Positions 9,127-16,272 of a stretch of DNA of 43,809 bases are shown here, one piece after another. Under the pieces are notes generated by a model, which was not told the origin of the DNA, did not search any database, and worked only from the letters and a program-made list of their open reading frames with translations. Position 1 is the stretch's first letter. Each line of letters begins with the position of its first letter. A program made the translations under genes and the position numbers. Source of the stretch: Pseudomonadota bacterium (GTDB lineage Bacteria; Myxococcota_A; UBA9160; JADFDR01); assembly GCA_003353845.1 (NCBI GenBank), contig PIVT01000029.1, forward strand, positions 1-43,809. Reading direction: 5' to 3'.

Positions 9127-11049
9127 CTAGTGAGGATCGGGCTGAAGCCAAATCGCTGAGGTAATCGCACGCTCTTGTATTGTTGCGGGATCCGGGGCCT
9201 CGATACCCAGGCGCTTGGCGTCGTAGGTCGACCAGCGTGGCGTCGGTATCTCAATCACACGCGCGTAATAAAAGGCGGGTTGCTTCGGATCAAAATCTGG
9301 ATCCTGCCAGAACGTGTAGAGTTGCGCCGCGCCAATGCTATTCGAGTAGGTCGCTGCTCCTATATCTACCGTATTCCCCAGTGGCTCCACCTTATGGGTT
9401 TGCGCATCCGGTTGACGACCATCGGAGGCGGCAACATCATAAATCTTCTCATGGCTGCGACCCTGTTCGTCTAGCCAGCCTTTAACAATTTGAATGCGGT
9501 CCAAGTTCGCACCTTCCGGGTCTTTCAATGCAGAGACAAGAAACCCTGGAGTCGCGTTGTGATCACCCTGAACCAATTCCCCGCCCATGGCCACGCCATG
9601 CTGATAAGCCAAACTCACGAAGTCCGCGTCATTGAGCATAGATTCTTCGTAATCCCATCCAGCAAAAAATCGCACCACGATTCGAGGACCCGAAGTGGCA
9701 TAAGTTTCCTTTCGCTCCATGGCTTCGAAGAGGGCTTCGCGCGTATTCTCCTCAGACCAAACCGCTGCCAGCCCCATGGCACCCCATTTTCGTGCACGGT
9801 TTTTGCTTTGGGGAATCAGCAAGCTCGGCCCTAAACGCAAACCAGCACTGCCATCGATGATGGGCAGGTTTCCAAAATAGCTATCTTCTTCCACGGGCGA
9901 AGCGGCGTTGTGTCCATCGCTGCTGCCAATAAAGCCGAACTGATATGGGTTCACTCCATCCTTCAACGCGATTTCCAACCCCGTGCGAAGTGCATCGCGT
10001 GCATAACTACCTTTGGGTTCGCTTCCTCCACCCTTTAAACGTAATTGCTCATTGAAGATCTCAAAATCTGCAAACTCATCTTCCGCAGACAAAACAGGAT
10101 GCGTTTCCGATGCACCTTTGATCTGCAAAATTTCACTGATGGGCTCGTTCCGTACACGCCTTCGGGCATAGTCCGCCGTGATGGGGTCGCCGTTATAATC
10201 AACACGGGCATACATTCTTCCATCGCTGACGTTGGCGTTGTGAGGAATTGCCATCACCGACATGCCCTTCTGTCTCTGTTTCTCCAAGGCCTTCCACAAC
10301 TCCATGGGGTTATCTGAGTCGCGCGAGCTAAAGGGTGCCACGGGAACCTGCTGTGTCTTGTAGATGACGTTGCGATGAAGGTTCTTCCCATCGGGCATGG
10401 AACTCCACTCATAGGCAATGAAGGTCGTAAAGCGTCCCGGGTCATTATTGCGTTGCGCACTTACAACCGTTTCTTGCCAAGCGGCGAGCAACACCGACGA
10501 GGAGTCATCGCCTTTCAATGCCTCGCCACTAAAAGATTTATCTTTAAACCTCAACAGAACCGTTTCGAAGTAGCGCATGGTAATGCGCCAGGGTTGGCCA
10601 CTGGCGATCACCGACTTCATGCTTTCAGCCTCAGTGTCATCGTCTAAGGAGGCCGCCACACCCAAAAGCTCCGAGTGATCTGTTACTGCCGCGAAATCCA
10701 AAGGTCGTTTCAACTGCAGGGGATAACCCAGGGCGTGCTCGATGCTGCCGCCCTTGGCAAACGTATAGGCATCGTCAGGACGTGCCCGCACCCCCATGGT
10801 GTAAGCGTCGTAAGACAAGCTGGTGTGGATATGCAAATCGCCCCAAAAAACGTTGCGCAAAGGATCGTGAGGAACGAGGGATTTTGGAGGGGGACCCTCC
10901 GCCGTGGCGGCATCGTACTCGGGCTGAAGTGTCGGGTCGTCCAGCTTGGAACAGCCGAGGGGACCCAAACCGGGTAAACCCAAGAGTAGAAGGACAGCCG
11001 CACACCGCCTGATCGGAGCAGGTAGATTGAACGAATTAAATGAACTCAT
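9127..11049 (-). CDS. DUF3604 domain lipoprotein (PHP-like metal hydrolase family)
   Basis: 640 residues, DUF3604 family. The N-terminus is a lipoprotein signal with lipobox LGPLGC after a hydrophobic stretch. The body shows PHP-like metal motifs: GDLHIHTSLSYDA (about 68-80), DHSELLG (about 120), the IPHNANVSDG motif (about 265) and GSSDGHNAA (about 370). Family members are uncharacterised large exported proteins, presumed metal-dependent phosphoesterases. The start at 11049 is preferred over an upstream TTG at 11091 because GGTGG lies seven bases before it and the signal begins there. It is the last gene of a minus-strand cluster with the small lipoprotein and membrane genes upstream. Confidence 0.85.
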   Translation of the reverse strand: MSSFNSFNLPAPIRRCAAVLLLLGLPGLGPLGCSKLDDPTLQPEYDAATAEGPPPKSLVPHDPLRNVFWGDLHIHTSLSYDAYTMGVRARPDDAYTFAKGGSIEHALGYPLQLKRPLDFAAVTDHSELLGVAASLDDDTEAESMKSVIASGQPWRITMRYFETVLLRFKDKSFSGEALKGDDSSSVLLAAWQETVVSAQRNNDPGRFTTFIAYEWSSMPDGKNLHRNVIYKTQQVPVAPFSSRDSDNPMELWKALEKQRQKGMSVMAIPHNANVSDGRMYARVDYNGDPITADYARRRVRNEPISEILQIKGASETHPVLSAEDEFADFEIFNEQLRLKGGGSEPKGSYARDALRTGLEIALKDGVNPYQFGFIGSSDGHNAASPVEEDSYFGNLPIIDGSAGLRLGPSLLIPQSKNRARKWGAMGLAAVWSEENTREALFEAMERKETYATSGPRIVVRFFAGWDYEESMLNDADFVSLAYQHGVAMGGELVQGDHNATPGFLVSALKDPEGANLDRIQIVKGWLDEQGRSHEKIYDVAASDGRQPDAQTHKVEPLGNTVDIGAATYSNSIGAAQLYTFWQDPDFDPKQPAFYYARVIEIPTPRWSTYDAKRLGIEAPDPATIQERAITSAIWLQPDPH

Positions 11050-11165
11050 CGAGTAACCACCGGCAAAAGCCTCCAGCGCGTAGCCCTGCAACCGAGCACC
11101 ACCAGACCACGCAATCGGAAATTCTAGCCTTATCTGTGGATGCTGAGAAGGGGGGCTGCTAACGC

Positions 11166-11549
11166 TTACTGCAAATCCGCCGTGACACTTCCAGAGGCGT
11201 GGATGATGTACATCAGACTGACGGCACGTCTCTCTTTTGCCAGGGATCGATCATAAGGCAGCTCCAACTTCACCCGCATTTCTCGACCCCTGCCATCCCG
11301 CCAACTGACAACGGCCTGCCGGGCCAGCAGGGGTTGTCTGGGTAAGCCGACATCCAGGGAGCTTTGAGGCAAAATCGCGTTGACCTTGCCCATCTTATTC
11401 GTCGGTTCATGAAACACTTTCACGTCGGTAATCTTACTCGTCGTCGCATTCTGGACAAGAACACGATCAACCATTACAGGCGGCTTAGCGCATCCCACAA
11501 ACACAAAAATAAAAGTAAAAATCGCGAGGACCGTCCGCTGTTTAATCAT
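11166..11549 (-). CDS. Small lipoprotein of unknown function
   Basis: 127 residues with a clear lipoprotein signal: hydrophobic FTFIFVFVGC with the lipidated Cys at about residue 21. The mature part is predicted to be beta-rich and contains no motif I recognise. The start at 11549 overlaps the stop of the preceding DUF5808 gene in an ATGA junction, so it is translationally coupled to it. Function unknown. Confidence 0.7.
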   Translation of the reverse strand: MIKQRTVLAIFTFIFVFVGCAKPPVMVDRVLVQNATTSKITDVKVFHEPTNKMGKVNAILPQSSLDVGLPRQPLLARQAVVSWRDGRGREMRVKLELPYDRSLAKERRAVSLMYIIHASGSVTADLQ

Positions 11550-11842
11550 TCTATTCTCGCGCTCCAAATTACCCCCACTGCAGCCAACACAGCTGACAAA
11601 CCAACGGCGTACCCGATTTTAGAAACTTCCCCTCTTGCAATGACAACCATTGAAGGAGCCACAGCGACAAACAATACATAGACCAATAAAATATAGGCGC
11701 CGCGGTGTGCAAAATTGAACGTCCAACCCGCCCAACGCCTTTTTTTCGGAACCACCAAGCGAGAATCTTCCTTGCAAACATAAATGGAATTCAGCTTCCA
11801 ATTACGCTCATTCTCCCAGTGCTCACTATTTCTATCGACCAA
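11546..11842 (-). CDS. DUF5808-like small membrane protein
   Basis: 98 residues. The first half contains the pattern WKLNSIYVCKEDSRLVVPK followed by WAGWTFNFAHRGAY, which resembles the DUF5808 consensus (W..g.iYyNpeDprlfVpkr..GwtlNfa) from memory. Two predicted transmembrane helices follow (about 51-70 and 75-93). It starts three bases after the TMEM165-type gene ends and overlaps the lipoprotein gene downstream. No function is known for the family. Confidence 0.7.
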   Translation of the reverse strand: MVDRNSEHWENERNWKLNSIYVCKEDSRLVVPKKRRWAGWTFNFAHRGAYILLVYVLFVAVAPSMVVIARGEVSKIGYAVGLSAVLAAVGVIWSARIE

Positions 11843-11845
11843 AAC

Positions 11846-12118
11846 TCAAGCCTTCCAAATTGTCAAACATCCGATGACAACGAACAACGCCCCTGCCACC
11901 CGACCCATAATTCGGGGATTGATGAACTGCGAAACGGCCGAACCTGCCAAAACACCAATGGCCGAAGTCGCGATTAGCGCAAGCGCCGACGCGGCAAACA
12001 CCGTCAGTCGAGGGTTTTCGGCATCGGAGGCATATAGAAGAGTCGCAAGCTGGGTCTTATCGCCTAACTCGGCTAGAAAAATTGTGACAAAAACCGTGAC
12101 AAATAATTTCATTTCCAC
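11846..12118 (-). CDS. TMEM165/GDT1 (UPF0016) family cation transporter
   Basis: 90 residues with three predicted helices (about 4-22, 36-58, 68-88). The first carries FLAELGDKTQLAT, the ExGDKT motif that defines the UPF0016/GDT1/TMEM165 family of Ca2+/Mn2+ transporters. This is the single-domain half-size bacterial form, which must dimerise to give two ExGD(K/R)T motifs. The start is a GTG with an AAGG upstream; an ATG two codons in is the alternative. It is the first gene of a tight cluster with DUF5808 and lipoprotein genes. Mn2+ export is the most likely role by family. Confidence 0.85.
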   Translation of the reverse strand: MEMKLFVTVFVTIFLAELGDKTQLATLLYASDAENPRLTVFAASALALIATSAIGVLAGSAVSQFINPRIMGRVAGALFVVIGCLTIWKA

Positions 12119-12199
12119 AATGGACGCCTTCTTTGAGAATGGTTCAGTTCAGATACGGATCAGCTAACGGCCAACAATCGTCAGGACGTAGCCATCAAG

Positions 12200-13162
12200 T
12201 TAGGTGCTATCGATCTTCATAGCCTCCCGAAGAGTGTCTTCAAAACTATATTTTGTCTGGAAACCTGTTCTTCTGATTTTTGAATCATCAAACAATGAAT
12301 TCCGCGTAAGGGCATCTATTCCAAACCGAGTAAGCGGCGGCTCCACTCCGTAAGGAAATAGTTTCTCCAGGAGAAAGCCGATCAACCTGCCGACCGGAGT
12401 GGGAATTCTTAAAAACATGGATTTTTTACCGAAGAAATGGTCCAGTGCCTGTTTGAGTTCCAACCAGGACATCTCGTAACCTCTCAATAAGTAGGTCTCC
12501 CCAGCCGTGTCGCCCGACTCACCCAACCAACGCATCGCCCTTCCAACATCTCTGGTGTCCACACAGGAAAAGCGTGTTTCTCGATCTCCGAACAAAGGGA
12601 AACAACTCCATTTGTGCATGGAGGTAAAAGGAGGTAAAAAAGAAACGTCCCGCTTCCCAGTTGTCATGCTGGGACGCAAAATAGAGAGCTCAATCCCTCC
12701 CTCTTCAGACACTTGCTTAACCATCTGCTCTCTTTCATTGGCCACCTGATTGAAAAGATAGGCCGGGGAACAGGGGTAATTCTCATCAATGGCTTCGACA
12801 GGACGCCGGAATCCATAGACCATTACCGTACTGAGTTGAACGAAACGTTTCGCCTTGGCCTTGATGGCGCATCTAAGAACCGTCTGGGTTAAATCCACTT
12901 CCACAGCTCTGTGAGCTTCAAGGGATTGATGCAACTTTGGATTGGCGAGGCAATTATAAACCACTTCATGCCCGTCGATGACTTGGGTAATCGCTTCCGC
13001 GTTTCGGAAGTCGACTCTTTGCAAGGGTACGCCAAGAGATTCGAGGAAGGTGGTATCGCTATTTTCTCGAACCACAACAGTCAGCTCCCGACCGGACATG
13101 GCCAGCTGCTCCACCACATGGCTTCCAATAAATCCCGTACCTCCAAATATGATTGCTTTCAT
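12200..13162 (-). CDS. NAD(P)-dependent epimerase/dehydratase family (extended SDR)
   Basis: 320 residues starting MKAIIFGGTGFIGSHVV, with the GxxGxxG dinucleotide site at residues 8-14. The start at 13162 has GGAAG six bases upstream, and the Rossmann strand begins there; the in-frame extension to 13258 is unlikely. The Ser/Thr site is QLSTVMVYGF, but the usual YxxxK appears as YLFNQ, so the catalytic Lys is replaced by Gln if this alignment is right. It resembles dihydroflavonol reductase, 3-beta-HSD or HpnA-like proteins. It is distantly related to the SDR at 38760. Substrate unknown. Confidence 0.82.
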   Translation of the reverse strand: MKAIIFGGTGFIGSHVVEQLAMSGRELTVVVRENSDTTFLESLGVPLQRVDFRNAEAITQVIDGHEVVYNCLANPKLHQSLEAHRAVEVDLTQTVLRCAIKAKAKRFVQLSTVMVYGFRRPVEAIDENYPCSPAYLFNQVANEREQMVKQVSEEGGIELSILRPSMTTGKRDVSFLPPFTSMHKWSCFPLFGDRETRFSCVDTRDVGRAMRWLGESGDTAGETYLLRGYEMSWLELKQALDHFFGKKSMFLRIPTPVGRLIGFLLEKLFPYGVEPPLTRFGIDALTRNSLFDDSKIRRTGFQTKYSFEDTLREAMKIDST

Positions 13163-13344
13163 CAGGGCTTCCAACGCTAGAAGTTCTGTCGAGGCCAAAA
13201 ACCCGCACTGGAAATAGCAGGTTGGCAGAGAAGGTAGGAAATCGAAAACGGTTTTCAAGTACGGGGCTGCGACAGTGTCTACATGTCATTTCTGCGTCCG
13301 GTTCAGTACATTTTGGATCGGATTAGACTCAAAGGGAGTAGCTC

Positions 13345-13998
13345 GTGGGTGCTGAAGAAATTGCGAAGTTAATTGAGGCTGTGGATGAAACAGCGACCGA
13401 AGCCGTATCTGGCGCTCTCGCTGCGGGGGAGGATCCCGTTCGTTTGCTCAAAGAAGGCGTAGTCGAAGGGCTGCGCTTGATCGGAGTCAAATTCGAAGAA
13501 GAGGAATACTTCCTGGCGGAATTGATGATGGGGGCCAAACTTGCCGAGCGTTGCATCGAATTGATTGATCCCCACATGCCGCCAAATAGCGTTACCACAC
13601 GCGGGGTCATCGTGATTGGCGCCGTCGAAGGAGACCTTCACGATTTGGGCTACTCCCTCGTGGCAAAACAACTTGAGTTGGCTGGGTTTGAAGTACACCA
13701 GATGGGGGTTAACGTTGCCCCCATGTCCTTTATCGACAAGGCGCAAGAGGTTGGTGCAGGCATCATTGGCCTATCCGCATTCCTCGTTACCACGGTCCCC
13801 AGTTGTCGCGATGTAGTCGATTACATTCGGGACATGGGACTGAGTGACACTCTCAAAGTAATTATTGGAGGCACTGCCACCTCACAAGAAAGAGCTGATG
13901 AAATCGGTGCCCAAGGCTGGGCTGCCAATGCCGTCGAAGCCGTTAGTCTATGTGAGCGCCTTACTGAAGTGGAACAAGCTGCAACTCAAAACCTATAG
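13345..13998 (+). CDS. Corrinoid (cobalamin-binding) protein of a methyltransferase system
   Basis: 217 residues, the standard two-part layout of MtmC/MtbC/MttC-type corrinoid proteins and of MetH modules. An N-terminal helical cap (about 1-82) is followed by a Rossmann-like B12 domain. That domain has D97-x-H99-x2-G102, where His99 is the lower cobalt ligand, then GLSAFLVTT (Ser134) and IIGGTAT (Gly165-Gly166). The start is a GTG with GGGAG upstream. It is the first gene of an operon with the homocysteine methyltransferase (26 bases later) and the MtmB-like gene, so it should shuttle the methyl group between them. No cobalamin riboswitch is apparent in front. Confidence 0.92.
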   Translation: MGAEEIAKLIEAVDETATEAVSGALAAGEDPVRLLKEGVVEGLRLIGVKFEEEEYFLAELMMGAKLAERCIELIDPHMPPNSVTTRGVIVIGAVEGDLHDLGYSLVAKQLELAGFEVHQMGVNVAPMSFIDKAQEVGAGIIGLSAFLVTTVPSCRDVVDYIRDMGLSDTLKVIIGGTATSQERADEIGAQGWAANAVEAVSLCERLTEVEQAATQNL

Positions 13999-14024
13999 AA
14001 TCTCAAAACAACGGATAACCAATC

Positions 14025-14900
14025 ATGAATCTAATCGAGAAGCTATTAGAAAAAGGCCGCCCCGTTGTCTTGGACGGTGCATGGGGAACGGAGTTACAGG
14101 CAAAGGGGATTCCAACTGGCATCAATCCCGATACCTGGAATCTGAGTGAACCCGATTTAGTCTGTGAGGTTGCCCGTTCCTATGTTGATGCAGGCAGTCA
14201 AATCATTCTCACCAACACCTTTCGCGCGAATCGCATCGCTTTTTTAAACCAGCCTGAGGCAGAACAAATTGAGGCTATCAATAAAGCAGGGGTCGAAATT
14301 TCGAAAAGGGCCGCAGGCGATCGCGCCCATGTATTTGCCTCCATCGGACCCAGTGGGAAATTCTTAGTGACGAAGCAAGTCACCAAAGAGGGTCTGCTCC
14401 AGAATTTTGCAGAACAAGCGCAAGCCCAAGCAAGCGCGGGGGCCGATGGAATTGTGATTGAAACCATGGGCGACATTGAAGAAGCGAAGCTGGCGGTCCA
14501 GGCCGCTAAAGCTACCGGTCTACCTGTAGTGGCCTGCATGGTTTACGACTCGGGCAAAAAGAAAGATCGAACCATGATGGGCATCTCACCCACTCAAGCA
14601 GCGGAGGCACTGACAGAGGCTGGAGCTGATGTCATCGGTGCTAATTGCGGCAACGGCATCGAAGGTTATATCCCTATCTGCGAGAGCCTGAGCAAGGCGA
14701 CGCATCTCCCCATCTGGATCAAGGCCAATGCGGGCATACCGGATCTGGTTGGTGGCAAAGTGATTTATCGCACTACGCCTGAGGAGTTTGTAGATCATAT
14801 TCCCGCATTACTCGAGGCGGGCGCCTCTTTCGTAGGTGGTTGTTGTGGAACCAGCCCCGATTTCATTCGTGCTGTTTGTACAAAGTTGCGAGGTAACTAA
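14025..14900 (+). CDS. Homocysteine S-methyltransferase family protein
   Basis: 291 residues, matching the N-terminal homocysteine-binding barrel of MetH and stand-alone enzymes such as MmuM. Visible are the GAWGTELQ motif (residues 18-25), LTNTFRANR, and the three zinc ligands Cys208 (GANCGNG) and Cys273-Cys274 (GGCCGTSP). It would bind homocysteine through zinc and accept a methyl group from the methyl-corrinoid protein encoded upstream, giving methionine. In methanogenic methylamine systems this second step is done by UroD-like MtbA with coenzyme M, so a homocysteine enzyme here implies a non-methanogenic outlet. The next gene starts two bases after its stop. Confidence 0.9.
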   Translation: MNLIEKLLEKGRPVVLDGAWGTELQAKGIPTGINPDTWNLSEPDLVCEVARSYVDAGSQIILTNTFRANRIAFLNQPEAEQIEAINKAGVEISKRAAGDRAHVFASIGPSGKFLVTKQVTKEGLLQNFAEQAQAQASAGADGIVIETMGDIEEAKLAVQAAKATGLPVVACMVYDSGKKKDRTMMGISPTQAAEALTEAGADVIGANCGNGIEGYIPICESLSKATHLPIWIKANAGIPDLVGGKVIYRTTPEEFVDHIPALLEAGASFVGGCCGTSPDFIRAVCTKLRGN

Positions 14901-14902
14901 AG

Positions 14903-16255
14903 ATGATCCCTCTTTTTGATTTTCAAGAGCGCTCCTTAAACGGTCCGGTCATGAAGACTGACGAGTTCGACATTGCGTTTTCGATGAAGCTCAGAGAGTT
15001 GGTGAAAAAGTACAATATCGAATACACACCGGAAGAATTGATCGTTAGTGATGAAACTGCTGACGCCATTTTTCATGCAGGGGTTGAGCTATTGGCGGAG
15101 ATTGGTTTATACCAACTCTCTACGCTCCGGGTGGTTAAGTTTACCCAAGAAGAGATATTGGCCTTTGCCAAGGAACAAAGGCAGAACCCAGGCAGAGCCA
15201 CCTTCGGCCTGGGCAAGGATGAAATGACCCTTGCCTTTCGCAAAGGTTCCGATCCTCGCCCCCCCACCCTTTATATCGGTATCGCTGGCATAATCTCGGA
15301 GGAGGAGTTTGTTCCTCTGGCCACCTCATTTGTACGGGAAGAGAAAGTCAAGGGGCTGGGGATATCCGGTGGCATCACCAAGGTCGGTGACATTGAACCC
15401 AGGGCAGGCACCCTTAGCGAAATTCACTGTGCTTTATGGGAACAGCAAAGGCTGCAAGAAGTTCTTGAGGATGTTGGCCGACCGGGGATGAACCTGGGCT
15501 TACTTTGCACAGCCAGCACCGTCGCTGGAACCATGCAGGTGATTGAGAGTTCCTTCCGTGATGCCCACAACACACAAATCGGCGTCCACGTTCTCCCGGA
15601 ACTGAAAATTGACTGGGACAGACTCTTGCTCGCCAACTTTTGTGAAAGCACGGGCATCCGGCCCTGGCAAAGTGCGATGACCCTGATTGGTGGCCTGTGT
15701 AGAGATGGGGCTGATGCGGCTGTTTCCCTGGTCGCCAGCATGCTTGCCCATATGAGTTATGCCCATGGCCCCACGTGCAGCGTATTTCCAACCAACATCG
15801 ATGGCACTTGGGGAACTCGATCCACCATCTGGTCTGCCGCAGCGGCAATGCGCGCATCAGAACGCAATATTCGACTGGCAACGGGTAGCGGCACGGTAGG
15901 AAGTTACAATTGGGCTGGTTCGAAAATAGGTGTTTTGCAGAGTGCAGCCCAGGCGCTTGTCTATACAGCAAGCGGCTTTTCCTATAGCTGGCTTTCGGGA
16001 TCTCCATTAGAGGCATTATTAATGGATGAAATTATGGGGATAGCGACAAAGATGGAACGGGAAGCGGTCGTAGAACTGGCCAATACCCTCATGACCAAGA
16101 TCGATGCACTACAAGAAACGGGGCAACCGCGCCAAGAGATTATCTGCTTTACGGATATTTATGACCTGAAAACAATTCAGCCAAAACCCGATCATCAGCA
16201 AATGTTTGATGAGGCGAAAGAAGAGTTGATCAAGCTTGGTGTGCCGTTGACCTGA
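14903..16255 (+). CDS. Monomethylamine methyltransferase (MtmB) family protein without pyrrolysine
   Basis: 450 residues, close to the 458 of archaeal MtmB. Resemblance to M. barkeri MtmB, as I recall it, spans the whole length: EFDIAFSMKLRELVKKY at the start, HAGVELLAEIGLY (59-70), VGRPGM (191-196), PELKID (232-237), TASGF near 355, and YDLKTIQP with LIKLGVPL at the end. MtmB has pyrrolysine three residues after GRPGM, encoded by UAG. Here that position is Gly199 (codon GGC at 15497-15499) and the frame has no TAG. The recalled pocket residues Glu229 and Glu259 also seem replaced (by Asn223 and a Ser). It should methylate the co-encoded corrinoid protein, probably from a substrate other than monomethylamine. 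GAGG precedes the ATG. Confidence 0.88.
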   Translation: MIPLFDFQERSLNGPVMKTDEFDIAFSMKLRELVKKYNIEYTPEELIVSDETADAIFHAGVELLAEIGLYQLSTLRVVKFTQEEILAFAKEQRQNPGRATFGLGKDEMTLAFRKGSDPRPPTLYIGIAGIISEEEFVPLATSFVREEKVKGLGISGGITKVGDIEPRAGTLSEIHCALWEQQRLQEVLEDVGRPGMNLGLLCTASTVAGTMQVIESSFRDAHNTQIGVHVLPELKIDWDRLLLANFCESTGIRPWQSAMTLIGGLCRDGADAAVSLVASMLAHMSYAHGPTCSVFPTNIDGTWGTRSTIWSAAAAMRASERNIRLATGSGTVGSYNWAGSKIGVLQSAAQALVYTASGFSYSWLSGSPLEALLMDEIMGIATKMEREAVVELANTLMTKIDALQETGQPRQEIICFTDIYDLKTIQPKPDHQQMFDEAKEELIKLGVPLT

Positions 16256-16272
16256 TGAAACCAGGCTGAGAC

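Noticed and set aside
9117-9131. ACTAG/CTAGT inverted repeat between the ligase and DUF3604 stops
   Set aside because: Only a five-base stem, overlapping both stop regions; too weak to call a terminator.
13163-13344. Cobalamin riboswitch upstream of the corrinoid operon
   Set aside because: No B12-box-like sequence or compatible stem arrangement was visible in the 180-base gap.
15497-15499. Pyrrolysine codon expected in an MtmB homolog
   Set aside because: The codon is GGC and the reading frame contains no TAG, so pyrrolysine insertion is excluded for this gene.
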